NCBI GenBank assembly: GCA_902463235.1 | Contig: CABQER010000014.1 | Location: forward strand, 1 to 21,047 | Direction of reading: 5' to 3' | DNA: 21,047 nt | Origin: an uncultured Faecalibacterium sp. | GTDB taxonomy: Bacteria > Bacillota > Clostridia > Oscillospirales > Ruminococcaceae | In this document: piece by piece, positions 6,667 to 13,917 of the stretch | How the letters are laid out: the number at the start of each line of letters is the position of its first letter | Position numbering within the stretch: the stretch's first letter is position 1 | Made by a program: the position numbers and the translations under genes | Notes under the pieces: generated by a model | Database searches by the model: none | The model's input: only the letters and a program-made list of their open reading frames with translations | What the model was told of the DNA's origin: nothing

Positions 6667-7929
6667 ATGATGGACAAAAAGCCGCACATCAAACCGTATC
6701 TCTATGGGATGCTCGCAGGGTTTGGTGCCATTGCACTGAGCATCATCTTCTTTTTCCTTATCTACCGCTTTGACGGCTTCGGCTCGGCCATCTCTACCCT
6801 GACTGGCATCCTGATGCCCTTTATCTACGGTGCCGTCATTGCCTATCTGCTCAAGCCGGTGTGCAACAGCATCGAAAACTTTCTGCGCCGGTTCATCCCG
6901 GAAAAGATGAACGGTCTGATCAATGCGCTGTCCGTGGCGCTTACCATCCTGTTCGGGCTTTTGCTGGTGTATGCACTGGTCATGATGATCGTGCCGCAGC
7001 TCATTACCAGTGTGACTACCCTGTACTACACCGCGCAGGCCAACATTACAAAGTTCATGAACTGGGCAAGCCATCTGGAGTTTATTGAAAAGAACGAACA
7101 GATCACGGAGCTGCTCAACTCGGCCTACGCCGCCCTGAATACCAATCTGGGCACATGGAACACATGGCTCAAGAACACCCTGCTGCCCTCCATGCAGAAT
7201 ATCGTAAGCGGCGCAGCCATTGGTGTGCTGAACGTGGTGACGATGGCTAAGAACCTGATCATCGGCATCATCGTGGCGGTGTATATGCTGGCAAGCCGCA
7301 AGCGGTTCGTCCAGCAGGGCAATCTGGTGCTGCACAGCATCGTCCGCCCCCGCTGGGCGCAGCTGATCACCGAGGAAGTGAAGTACGCAGACAAAATGTT
7401 CGGCGGCTTTATCAACGGCAAGATCATGGACTCTGCCATCATCGGCGTGCTGTGCTATATCGGCTGCCTGATTTTCAAGTTCCCCAGTGCGCTGCTGGTG
7501 TCGGTGATCATCGGTGTGACCAACGTAATCCCCTTCTTCGGCCCCTTCATCGGTGCCATCCCCGCCACCCTGCTCATTCTCATCCAGAACCCCATCAAGG
7601 CGCTGTGGTTCGTGCTGTTCGTGCTGGTTTTGCAGCAGCTGGACGGCAACATCATCGGGCCCAAAATTCTGGGCAACACCACCGGTCTTTCCAGCTTCTG
7701 GGTACTGTTCGCCATTCTGCTGTTTGGCGGCCTGTGGGGCTTTGTGGGCATGATCGTGGGCGTGCCGCTGTTTGCCGTTATCTACGATGTCATCAAAAAG
7801 CTGGTCATCCACGGCTTGCAGCGCAATCAGGAATTGACCCTGCTGAACAGCTATCACGACCAGTTCGGCGACCCCGCAGACGATGCAGCCGCACAGCCCG
7901 CTGCATCGCAACCTGCTGAAAACCAGTAA
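6667..7929 (+). CDS. AI-2E/PerM-family transporter (polytopic membrane protein)
   Basis: This roughly 420-residue protein has hydrophobic segments near both ends and in the middle, with a long soluble-looking region rich in NAQIT/LEF-type sequence after the third helix, as in the AI-2E exporter/PerM/YtvI family. The diagnostic segment NVIPFFGPFIGAIPA in the C-terminal half matches the family pattern PxxGxxxGxxP. Members have been linked to autoinducer-2 export, sporulation and Na+/H+ antiport, so the substrate cannot be read from sequence. The Ala/Gln-rich C-terminal tail is low complexity. ATG 6667 is preferred, with GGAG 6 nt upstream; ATG 6655 would add four residues. It follows but by 48 nt and probably shares its transcript, which ends at the terminator at 7941. 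Confidence 0.85.
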   Translation: MMDKKPHIKPYLYGMLAGFGAIALSIIFFFLIYRFDGFGSAISTLTGILMPFIYGAVIAYLLKPVCNSIENFLRRFIPEKMNGLINALSVALTILFGLLLVYALVMMIVPQLITSVTTLYYTAQANITKFMNWASHLEFIEKNEQITELLNSAYAALNTNLGTWNTWLKNTLLPSMQNIVSGAAIGVLNVVTMAKNLIIGIIVAVYMLASRKRFVQQGNLVLHSIVRPRWAQLITEEVKYADKMFGGFINGKIMDSAIIGVLCYIGCLIFKFPSALLVSVIIGVTNVIPFFGPFIGAIPATLLILIQNPIKALWFVLFVLVLQQLDGNIIGPKILGNTTGLSSFWVLFAILLFGGLWGFVGMIVGVPLFAVIYDVIKKLVIHGLQRNQELTLLNSYHDQFGDPADDAAAQPAASQPAENQ

Positions 7930-7940
7930 CCCTTCCCTGC

Positions 7941-7976
7941 CCCCGCATCAGAGCACTTCCGATGCGGGGTATTTTT
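7941..7976 (+). terminator. Rho-independent terminator of the but transcript
   Basis: CCCCGCATC (7941-7949) pairs exactly with GATGCGGGG (7961-7969), followed by TATTTTT. It lies 12 nt after the stop of the AI-2E-family gene. Confidence 0.9.
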
Positions 7977-8021
7977 AATCATATTACAAATTATAAATCG
8001 GAATTTGAAAGGAGAAAACTC

Positions 8022-8213
8022 ATGTATCCGTTAATATCTGTTTTTATTATAGTAGTTGGTGCGCTACTATTGGTTTTTGCAAATAAAATTATAAAAAATA
8101 ACAAGGTTAATCGAATTGGCATTAAAGTGGTTGGCGGTATTCTAATTATAGTTGGTTTACTTCTGCTGTATTTTTTATTATCAGGAAAATTGACATTGCC
8201 ATTATCTAAGTAA
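8022..8213 (+). CDS. Small two-helix membrane protein, AT-rich
   Basis: I do not recognise this 63-residue protein. Residues about 3-20 and 34-53 are hydrophobic helices, joined by the basic loop NKIIKNNKVNR, which should face the cytoplasm, with both ends outside. AAAGGAG lies about 7 nt before the ATG at 8022, which supports real translation; an in-frame start at 7962 would lie inside the preceding terminator. Codon use (ATA, TTA, AAA, AAT) is strongly AT-biased, unlike every neighbouring gene. It is isolated between two strong terminators. A TATAAA-like -10 lies just upstream but lacks a clear -35. It may be recently acquired or a toxin-like or stress-type small membrane protein; no function is assigned. 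Confidence 0.7.
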   Translation: MYPLISVFIIVVGALLLVFANKIIKNNKVNRIGIKVVGGILIIVGLLLLYFLLSGKLTLPLSK

Positions 8214-8237
8214 GTGAAATTCCAGTTTACACAGCAA

Positions 8238-8287
8238 GACCCCCGCCTTATGTTCCGGGAAGGGACACAGGGCGGGGGTCGTTTATT
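8238..8287. terminator. Convergent terminator after the small membrane protein
   Basis: GACCCCCGCC (8238-8247) pairs exactly with GGCGGGGGTC (8271-8280). An inner stem TGTTCC/GGGACA (8251-8256 with 8262-8267) extends it. The plus strand continues GTTTATT. It lies between two converging genes and may also end the radical SAM transcript, although the minus-side U-run is poor. Confidence 0.85.
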
Positions 8288-8307
8288 GCTTTCTTTCAGA
8301 TTTCAGC

Positions 8308-9738
8308 TCAGTCCTGCGGCTGAGAGGGCTTCCAGTCCTTATAGTTTTCGTACCGGCTCTCGCGGATCTTGTGGTGAGACCACACTTCGTCTGCGGTGGG
8401 CTGCCAGTCGGCGGCGTAAGCCTTGCACTTCTCGCACAGGTGCTCGACACTTTCCGGGGACTGCAGGTCGGTGCTGTGGGCACCGGTCTCGTGCACCATC
8501 TTTTCCAGCAACTCGGGGTTTTCCAGCATCGGGCAGGGACGCAGATGGTTCTTGTTGAAGGGCTGGCCGTTGTGGTAAGCCATGAACAGCGGGCTGTGCA
8601 GAATTTCCAGAATAGACTGGTCGTGGATATTGGCGTTGGAGTAGTGGATGAACACGCAGGGCTCGGCGTCACCGGCAGAGTTGATATGGAAGTAGTTGCG
8701 GCCGCCGGCGATGCAGCCGCCCACGAACTCGCCGTCGTTCTGGAAGTCCATGGGGTAGAACGGGATATCGCACTCGGAAGAGCGCAGATAGCGGATACGG
8801 TCGATCATATACTTGCGCTGCTCCGGGGTGGGCATCAGCTCCGGGGCGGCCTCGTTGCCCACGGGCATATAGTGGAAGTAGAAGCCGAAGTGTGCACCCT
8901 TCTCGCACAGGAAACGCATGAACTCATCGTTGGTAACGGCCTCGATATTCTGTCGGGTGTAGCAGATGGAGGTACCAAAGAGGATACCGTACTTCTTGAG
9001 CAGATCCATGGCGTGCATCACAGCGGCATAGTGGCCTTCGCCGCGGCGGGCATCGTTGGTCTCCGGGGTGCCCTCGATGGACAGCATAAAGGCGATATTG
9101 CCCAGACGCCGTACTTCTTCACAGAAGGGTTCGTCGATGAGGGTGGAGTTGGTGTAGATGGCAAACTGCACATCGTTATGCTTTTCGGCCAGCTTAAGCA
9201 CGTCCTTTTTGCGCACCAGCGGCTCGCCGCCGGTCAGCATATACAGGTACACGCCCAGTTCCTTGCCCTGCGTGACGATCTTGTCCATATCCTCAAAGCT
9301 GAGGTTGTTCTTGTGGCCGTACTCGCCTGCCCAGCAGCCCACGCAGTGCATATTGCAGGCAGAGGTGGGGTCGAACAAAATCAGCCAAGGGATGTTGCAC
9401 TGGTACTTGACGCGGTTCTCGCGAATCATCTTAGTGCCGCGGAAGAAGGCTTCGTAGCCCAGATTCAGTGCGGTGGTACGCGCCACATGGGGGTCGGTCT
9501 GGTCCAGCACGCAGTTGATAAGTTTCGTCCACTTGCTGTCGGGGTCGGTCAGCACCTTTTTGGCGTTCTCGTAGGTCTCATCGCTGAAGCCGCTGCCGTA
9601 GAACTGCTTTGCAGCATCTACCAGCTGGGTCATCGTCTTTTCACGGTCTTGCTCGGCGTGGGAAAGCGCCACGTCCACTATTTTACCAAGCGCAGCACGC
9701 TGCATCTTGTGGGTCAAGTTCTCAAGAGATGTATTCAT
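8308..9738 (-). CDS. Radical SAM protein with C-terminal auxiliary cysteines
   Basis: This 476-residue protein has the radical SAM cluster motif CNMHCVGC (C128, C132, C135), the SAM-binding GGEP (170-173), and a TIM-barrel-like middle. The C-terminal part has C342 (GGCIAGG), C361 (EPCVF), C402 (RPCP) and the pair C435/C438 (CEKC). This resembles a SPASM/twitch-type extension that binds one or two further Fe-S clusters. The first 115 residues are a separate mostly helical region. Such proteins modify peptides or carry out cofactor or anaerobic redox chemistry; the substrate is unknown. The ATG ending at 9738 has GGAGG (plus 9746-9750) 7 nt upstream. It follows a tetR gene on the same strand, so the regulator may control it. 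No precursor-peptide gene is visible nearby. Confidence 0.88.
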   Translation of the reverse strand: MNTSLENLTHKMQRAALGKIVDVALSHAEQDREKTMTQLVDAAKQFYGSGFSDETYENAKKVLTDPDSKWTKLINCVLDQTDPHVARTTALNLGYEAFFRGTKMIRENRVKYQCNIPWLILFDPTSACNMHCVGCWAGEYGHKNNLSFEDMDKIVTQGKELGVYLYMLTGGEPLVRKKDVLKLAEKHNDVQFAIYTNSTLIDEPFCEEVRRLGNIAFMLSIEGTPETNDARRGEGHYAAVMHAMDLLKKYGILFGTSICYTRQNIEAVTNDEFMRFLCEKGAHFGFYFHYMPVGNEAAPELMPTPEQRKYMIDRIRYLRSSECDIPFYPMDFQNDGEFVGGCIAGGRNYFHINSAGDAEPCVFIHYSNANIHDQSILEILHSPLFMAYHNGQPFNKNHLRPCPMLENPELLEKMVHETGAHSTDLQSPESVEHLCEKCKAYAADWQPTADEVWSHHKIRESRYENYKDWKPSQPQD

Positions 9739-9790
9739 AGCTTTTCCTCCCGAAATGATTCCTTTGGAAATTCTTATTTTGCATGACCAC

Positions 9791-9799
9791 ATCCTACCA
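9791..9799 (-). promoter_or_regulatory. Possible extended -10 promoter for the radical SAM gene
   Basis: On the minus strand TGGTAGGAT (9799-9791) fits an extended -10 (TGnTAnnAT). The -35 region is poor. It sits between the tetR terminator and the radical SAM start, so it would give the enzyme gene its own transcript. Confidence 0.35.
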
Positions 9800-9823
9800 C
9801 TTTGCGTGTTTTTGTGCCATAAA

Positions 9824-9861
9824 CAGAAAATACGCCGTGATGGAAAACCCATCACAGCGTA
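9824..9861 (-). terminator. Terminator downstream of tetR
   Basis: TACGC and GTGATGG (9831-9843) pair with CCATCAC and GCGTA (9849-9861), with one mismatch and a 5-nt loop. Read on the minus strand the stem runs into TTTTCTGTTT. It separates tetR from the radical SAM gene. Confidence 0.75.
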
Positions 9862-9897
9862 CCCTTTGATAAAATTTTATTGAAGCCGCAAAGCACA

Positions 9898-10473
9898 TCA
9901 TTCCTCTATTTTCAGGCTGCCGGTGCTCAGGCGGCACAGTGCGCGGCGCAAGTCCCCGTGGATCATGGTGCTTACGCGCTCCACCATCTTCTTGGGGTCG
10001 CCTTTCATATCCCGGCGGATCCATTCCAGCGTCATGCCCACAAGCGCGTACTTGTAAAAATCAATAACGAACTGCTTATCTGCATCCTGCACGGTGATAT
10101 CATGGCACTCGCGGTCTGCAAAGTCCTTCAGGATGGGGTCCAGCAGGCGGTAAAGGTACTGTTCCACCTGCTCCCTGCCCACCGAGCGGTAAACGTTGAG
10201 CACAAGGGTCTTATTATCCTGCAGCTGGTGCAGGATATCCAGATAGGCCTCGTTCCATGTACCAAAGCCCCGGCGGCCTTCCATCGCCTTGGCGGCATCC
10301 TCTGCAAGGATCCAGTCCACCAGATCATAGATGTCTTTAAAGTGGTAATAAAAGGTCATGCGGTTGACGCCGCAATCCTCGGTGATATCGTTGATCGTAA
10401 TTTTGTTCAGGGGCTTTTCCAGCAGCAGCTTTTTCAGAGATGCCTCCAGTGCCCGTTTTGTCGTTTGTGACAC
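9898..10473 (-). CDS. TetR/AcrR-family transcriptional regulator
   Basis: This 191-residue one-domain repressor has an N-terminal helix-turn-helix. Residues 25-47, ITINDITEDCGVNRMTFYYH and following, match the TetR signature. The C-terminal half resembles the TetR_C_8 (DhaS-like) ligand-binding type, with RREQVEQ-like and YKYALVGMTLEWI helices. The start is a GTG ending at 10473, with AAAGGA about 10 nt upstream; this gives the usual MSQTTKRALEASLKKLL opening. A TTGCGG-17-TATAAT promoter and a palindrome just downstream of it suggest autorepression. The radical SAM gene lies downstream on the same strand and proC diverges upstream; either could be a target. The ligand is unknown. Confidence 0.92.
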   Translation of the reverse strand: MSQTTKRALEASLKKLLLEKPLNKITINDITEDCGVNRMTFYYHFKDIYDLVDWILAEDAAKAMEGRRGFGTWNEAYLDILHQLQDNKTLVLNVYRSVGREQVEQYLYRLLDPILKDFADRECHDITVQDADKQFVIDFYKYALVGMTLEWIRRDMKGDPKKMVERVSTMIHGDLRRALCRLSTGSLKIEE

Positions 10474-10490
10474 AAAAACCCATCCTTTCC

Positions 10491-10508
10491 CGGCAGACGT
10501 CGCTGCCG
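10491..10508. promoter_or_regulatory. Candidate TetR operator
   Basis: CGGCAG (10491-10496) and CTGCCG (10503-10508) are exact reverse complements around a 6-bp centre. The 18-bp palindrome begins at about +3 of the predicted tetR transcript, a position suited to autorepression. Confidence 0.45.
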
Positions 10509-10517
10509 TTTCCGTGA

Positions 10518-10546
10518 ATTATACCCCATGATTTATTTTACCGCAA
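10518..10546 (-). promoter_or_regulatory. Promoter of the tetR gene
   Basis: On the minus strand TTGCGG (10546-10541) and a perfect TATAAT (10523-10518) are separated by 17 nt. The start would fall near 10511, about 38 nt before the GTG start codon. Confidence 0.7.
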
Positions 10547-10648
10547 AATGTGACCTTATTTCAAGTAAAGATTCTTACCTTTTTATGAAGTTTGTGTGTG
10601 CACTGTCCGCCATGATGGTGCTGTTTTTACAACATATCCGCCAAAAAT

Positions 10649-10662
10649 AAGACAAAAGTCTT
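10649..10662. promoter_or_regulatory. Palindrome overlapping the proC -35
   Basis: AAGAC (10649-10653) and GTCTT (10658-10662) are exact reverse complements around AAAA. The right arm overlaps the first two bases of the -35 hexamer, so a bound protein would affect proC transcription. Short length leaves room for chance. Confidence 0.35.
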
Positions 10663-10689
10663 GATTTTCTCCCTCCCTATGCTTAGAAT
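10661..10689 (+). promoter_or_regulatory. Promoter of the proline operon
   Basis: TTGATT (10661-10666) and TAGAAT (10684-10689) are separated by 17 nt. The start would be near 10696, leaving a leader of about 48 nt. That is too short for a T-box, the element that controls proBA in Bacillus. Confidence 0.75.
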
Positions 10690-10707
10690 GAATAAGAAGC
10701 AGAATTT

Positions 10708-10720
10708 TATGCAGTGCATA
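10708..10720. repeat. Perfect 13-bp palindrome in the proC leader
   Basis: TATGCAGTGCATA is an exact 6+1+6 palindrome located about +13 to +25 of the predicted transcript. It could be an operator. It is too small to act as a terminator. Confidence 0.4.
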
Positions 10721-10743
10721 CCTGCCGAGGGAGGGTTATTATT

Positions 10744-11550
10744 ATGATGAAAACCATTGGGTTTTTAGGCTGTGGAAACATGGGCGGTGCTATTGCCCGC
10801 GCCGTGTGCAAGGCTACTGAGCCTGAGAATGTATTTCTGGCCAACCGCACGGCGGCGAAAGCCGAGGCGCTGGCTGCTGAACTGGGCTGTCAGACGGCTA
10901 CCAACGCCGAGGTGGCCGGTGACTGTGACCTGATCTTTCTGGCGGTGAAGCCCCAGATGATGGAAGCCATGCTGGAGCCGCTGCGGTTCATCCTTGCCGA
11001 GCGCACCAAGCGGTTCGTGCTGTGCACCATGGCCGCCGGCCTGCCGGTGGCACGCATTCAGGAGATGGCAGGCGGCGACTACCCTGTTATCCGCATCATG
11101 CCCAACACCCCGGCATCGGTGGGCGAAGGCATGATCCAGTATTGCTCTGTCAACGTGACTGCCGAGGAGGAGGCCGCATTCTGCCAGCTGATGGCTCCCG
11201 CCGGTCGGCTGGACGCCGTAGCCGAGGGCATGATCGATGCTGCAAGCTGCGTTTCCGGCTGCGGCCCGGCGTGGGTGTACCAGTTTATTGAAGCGCTGGC
11301 CGATGGCGGCGTGGCCTGCGGCCTGCCCCGGGCAAAGGCACAGGAGTACGCCGCACAGATGGTGCTGGGCAGTGCAAAGCTGGTGCTGGAAAGCGGCAAG
11401 CACCCCGGTGCGCTGAAGGACGCTGTGTGCAGCCCCGGCGGCAGCACCATTCAGGGCGTGCGGGTACTGGAAGAACACGGGCTGCGCGGTGCGGTGATGG
11501 ATGCCGTGCTGGCCGCTTACGACAAAACAAAGGAAATGGGAAAGGGTTAA
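10744..11550 (+). CDS. proC: Pyrroline-5-carboxylate reductase
   Basis: This 268-residue enzyme reduces 1-pyrroline-5-carboxylate to proline with NAD(P)H, the last proline step. The N-terminal IGFLGCGNMGGAIA is the Rossmann dinucleotide site, VKPQMM and RIMPNTPASVGEGM are the usual central blocks, and the C-terminal helices carry GCGPAWVYQFIEALADGGV and SPGGSTIQGV, the family signature. The ATG at 10744 follows GAGGGAGGG by 8 nt; a second ATG at 10747 is 11 nt away. It is the first gene of a plus-strand proC-proB-proA operon, 7 nt before proB. Length matches the usual 260-275 residues. Confidence 0.96.
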   Translation: MMKTIGFLGCGNMGGAIARAVCKATEPENVFLANRTAAKAEALAAELGCQTATNAEVAGDCDLIFLAVKPQMMEAMLEPLRFILAERTKRFVLCTMAAGLPVARIQEMAGGDYPVIRIMPNTPASVGEGMIQYCSVNVTAEEEAAFCQLMAPAGRLDAVAEGMIDAASCVSGCGPAWVYQFIEALADGGVACGLPRAKAQEYAAQMVLGSAKLVLESGKHPGALKDAVCSPGGSTIQGVRVLEEHGLRGAVMDAVLAAYDKTKEMGKG

Positions 11551-11557
11551 TGGAATC

Positions 11558-12355
11558 ATGCGCATCGTTGTGAAAGTAGGCACCTCCACATTGGCATACC
11601 CCACCGGGCGGCTGAACATCCGCCATGCAGAGGAGCTGGTCAAGGTATTGAGCGATTTAAAGAACGAGGGACACGAGGTCATTCTGGTGTCCTCCGGCGC
11701 TATTGGCATGGGCGTGGGCAAGCTTTCGCTGCCTGCACGCCCTAAGGATACCACCACCAAGCAGGCCTGCGCCGCCGTGGGGCAGTGCGAGCTGATGTAC
11801 ACCTACGACCGGCTGTTCAGTGCCTACGATCACACGGTAGCGCAGATCTTGCTTACCGGCGTGGACGTGGAGCACACCGAGCGCCGGGTGAACATCCAGA
11901 ACACCCTGACCCGTCTGCTGGAACTGGGTGCACTACCCATCATCAATGAAAACGACAGCGTTGCCACCGATGAGATCACCTCCATTGGCGACAATGACAC
12001 GCTGGCCGCTATTGTGGCCTGCTGCTGCAAGGCCGATTTGCTGGTGCTGCTGAGCGACATTGACGGCCTGTACACTGCGAACCCCCACACCCACCCGGAT
12101 GCGGCACTCATCCCGCTGGTGGAGGAGATCACCCCGGAGGTGATGGCGCTGGCAGACGGTGCAGGCTCGGCGCTGGGCACCGGCGGCATGGCAACCAAGC
12201 TGCGGGCTGCCCGCATGGTGACCGGCAGCGGCGCAGATATGGTCATCGCCAACGGCGCACACCCGGAACTGCTGTATGATATCGCTGCGGGCAAGTCCAT
12301 CGGCACCCGCTTTGCCGGGCACAAGCAGCCCGCACTGTCTACACAGGAGGTTTGA
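11558..12355 (+). CDS. proB: Glutamate 5-kinase, short form without PUA domain
   Basis: This 265-residue amino-acid-kinase-fold enzyme phosphorylates glutamate to glutamyl-5-phosphate, the first and usually proline-inhibited step of proline synthesis. Visible blocks are VVKVGTSTL (4-12), VSSGAIGMG, IINENDSVAT, the nucleotide-site region LLSDIDGLYT, and GTGGMATKLRAA. The chain ends soon after the kinase domain, so the C-terminal PUA domain of the E. coli-type 367-residue enzyme is absent; short forms are known in other bacteria. The start at 11558 begins at the conserved MRIVVKVG; an AAAGGG site lies about 11 nt upstream, at the end of proC. The gene ends 3 nt before proA, whose ribosome site lies inside proB, implying translational coupling. 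Confidence 0.96.
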   Translation: MRIVVKVGTSTLAYPTGRLNIRHAEELVKVLSDLKNEGHEVILVSSGAIGMGVGKLSLPARPKDTTTKQACAAVGQCELMYTYDRLFSAYDHTVAQILLTGVDVEHTERRVNIQNTLTRLLELGALPIINENDSVATDEITSIGDNDTLAAIVACCCKADLLVLLSDIDGLYTANPHTHPDAALIPLVEEITPEVMALADGAGSALGTGGMATKLRAARMVTGSGADMVIANGAHPELLYDIAAGKSIGTRFAGHKQPALSTQEV

Positions 12356-12358
12356 GCT

Positions 12359-13621
12359 ATGACCACACAGGAAATTCTGGAAGCCGCCCGCGGGGCAAAG
12401 GCTGCGCTGGCACTGGCTGATAGCGCCAACCGCGCACAGGCACTGCGCAGTATGGCTGCGCAGCTGTGCAGCCCGGATAGTATGGCGGCTATCCTTGCCG
12501 CCAACGCCGACGATATGGCCGCTGCAAAGGGACATATCAGCGAGGTGATGCTGGATCGTCTTGTCCTGACTGAGGAACGCATCCGCGCCATGGCAAATGG
12601 CATTGAAGAGGTTGCCGCCCTGCCCGACCCGGTGGGCCGGGTGCTGAAGCGGGTGGAGCGCCCCAATGGGCTGGTGATCGAAAAGACCGCCGTGCCCATG
12701 GGCGTGATTGCTATCATCTACGAGAGCCGTCCCAACGTGACCAGCGATGCCGCCGCCCTTGCCATCAAGAGCGGTAACGCCTGCATCCTGCGCTGCGGCA
12801 AGGAGGCATGGCGCAGCGCCAACGCCATTGTGCAGGCTCTGCGGCAGGGACTGCGGGAGAACAGCCTGCCGGAAAACGCGGTCTGCCTGATTGAGGACAC
12901 CACCCACGCTTCTGCCAACGCCCTGATGACCGCCGTGGGCTATGTGGATCTGCTGATTCCCCGGGGCGGCGCAGGGCTGATCCGTGCCTGTGTGGAGAAC
13001 GCCAAGGTGCCCTGCATCCAGACCGGTACCGGTATCTGCCACATTTTTGTGGACGACACTGCCGATCAGGCCAAGGCGCTGGACATTATCGAAAATGCCA
13101 AAGCCAGCCGCCCCAGCGTGTGCAACGCCGAGGAGGTTTGTCTGGTGCATTCTGCCATTGCGCAGGAGTTTCTGCCCAAGCTCGCACAGCGTCTTGGCCC
13201 TGACCGCGTTGCTGCAGGCAAGCTGCCGGTAGAGCTGCGGCTGGACGCACGCGCCGCCGCCATTATTCCCGGCACGCCTGCCGGCCCTGCGGACTTTGAC
13301 ACCGAGTTTCTGGACTACATCCTCGCCGTCAAGGTGGTGGACAGCGTGGACGAAGCCATTGCCCACATTGCGCAGCACTCCACCGGCCACAGCGAGGCCA
13401 TTCTGACCCAGACACAGGCAGACGCCGACCGTTTTACCGCTGCGGTGGACAGTGCCGCCGTGTATGTAAACTGCTCCACCCGCTTTACCGACGGCGGCGA
13501 GTTTGGTCTGGGCTGCGAGATGGGTATTTCCACTCAGAAGCTGCACGCCCGGGGCCCCATGGGCTTGGAGGAGCTTTGCAGCTACAAGTACGTTATCCAC
13601 GGTGATGGGCAGATTCGCTGA
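12359..13621 (+). CDS. proA: Glutamate-5-semialdehyde dehydrogenase (gamma-glutamyl phosphate reductase)
   Basis: This 420-residue aldehyde-dehydrogenase-fold enzyme reduces glutamyl-5-phosphate to glutamate-5-semialdehyde with NADPH, and the product cyclises spontaneously to the substrate of ProC. The nucleophile is C255 in RPSVCNAEE. Other family blocks are PMGVIAIIYESRPNVT (113-128), LIPRGGAGLI (199-208), and the C-terminal FTDGGEFGLGCEMGISTQKL with HARGPMGLEEL. GGAGG (12346-12350), inside the end of proB, lies 8 nt before the ATG. It completes the glutamate-to-proline route in one operon and is followed by a strong terminator at 13718. Confidence 0.97.
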   Translation: MTTQEILEAARGAKAALALADSANRAQALRSMAAQLCSPDSMAAILAANADDMAAAKGHISEVMLDRLVLTEERIRAMANGIEEVAALPDPVGRVLKRVERPNGLVIEKTAVPMGVIAIIYESRPNVTSDAAALAIKSGNACILRCGKEAWRSANAIVQALRQGLRENSLPENAVCLIEDTTHASANALMTAVGYVDLLIPRGGAGLIRACVENAKVPCIQTGTGICHIFVDDTADQAKALDIIENAKASRPSVCNAEEVCLVHSAIAQEFLPKLAQRLGPDRVAAGKLPVELRLDARAAAIIPGTPAGPADFDTEFLDYILAVKVVDSVDEAIAHIAQHSTGHSEAILTQTQADADRFTAAVDSAAVYVNCSTRFTDGGEFGLGCEMGISTQKLHARGPMGLEELCSYKYVIHGDGQIR

Positions 13622-13717
13622 TCTCCCCTGCCCCGGCTTCTTCATAATTTTTTTACAATTCTGTCCGGCCTGCGGGCGCGGCAGAGCAAGTTTTTCATAG
13701 TTGAAAAAAATTTCCTG

Positions 13718-13758
13718 TACAGGCCGATGCAAGCTGCTTTGGCCTGTATTTTTGTTTT
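13718..13758 (+). terminator. Terminator of the proline operon
   Basis: TACAGGCC (13718-13725) pairs exactly with GGCCTGTA (13741-13748), followed by TTTTTGTTTT. It lies about 100 nt after the proA stop. The intervening stretch holds no gene. Confidence 0.9.
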
Positions 13759-13783
13759 ATCGGGATGGACTGTATTTCGATTC

Positions 13784-13803
13784 AAGTGAAAAATATTTCA
13801 CTT
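13784..13803. repeat. Inverted repeat 1 upstream of the MGS-like gene
   Basis: AAGTGAAA and TTTCACTT are exact reverse complements around AATA. The half-sites resemble GTGAA/TTCAC-type Rex sites, but the arms are 2 bp too far apart for the standard Rex consensus. It may be an operator for another factor. Confidence 0.45.
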
Positions 13804-13821
13804 TTCCCCAAAAATGGATTC

Positions 13822-13847
13822 TCTTGGATGGTGTTATGTATCCAAGA
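13822..13847. repeat. Inverted repeat 2 upstream of the MGS-like gene
   Basis: TCTTGGAT (13822-13829) and ATCCAAGA (13840-13847) pair exactly around a 10-nt centre. There is no U-run after it, so a terminator is unlikely. Confidence 0.45.
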
Positions 13848-13867
13848 ATTTGCCGTTTCTCACAATG

Positions 13868-13884
13868 TAAAAGTAGTACTTTTA
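13868..13884. repeat. Inverted repeat 3 upstream of the MGS-like gene
   Basis: TAAAAGTA (13868-13875) and TACTTTTA (13877-13884) are exact reverse complements around one G. It ends 33 nt before the -35 of the promoter at 13918, a typical position for an activator or repressor site. Confidence 0.5.
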
Positions 13885-13917
13885 TGTTTTTATAGGTCAA
13901 AAAAGCAAAATTTTCTC

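Noticed and set aside
5104..7911. A 935-codon open frame on the minus strand opposite but and the AI-2E-family gene
   Set aside because: It is antisense to two clearly recognised genes, is rich in His, Gln, Asp and Val as expected for a codon-bias shadow, lacks a ribosome site, and has no recognisable domain.
8022..9738. A RiPP pathway made of the small membrane protein and the radical SAM enzyme
   Set aside because: The small gene is convergent, separated by a strong terminator, and encodes two membrane helices instead of a leader-core peptide.
10690..10743. A T-box or riboswitch leader for the proline operon
   Set aside because: The predicted leader is about 48 nt and shows no T-box sequence or antiterminator.
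11933..13732. A 599-codon minus-strand frame opposite proB and proA
   Set aside because: ProB and ProA are intact and well conserved on the plus strand; this frame has no domain and no ribosome site and would start beyond the proA terminator stem.
13784..13803. A Rex site upstream of the MGS-like gene
   Set aside because: The GTGAA and TTCAC cores match, but they are 6 bp apart instead of 4 and the outer bases differ, so it was kept only as an unassigned inverted repeat.
13701..13895. A 64-codon frame after proA
   Set aside because: It would begin at TTG without a ribosome site and contains the proline operon terminator within its coding sequence.
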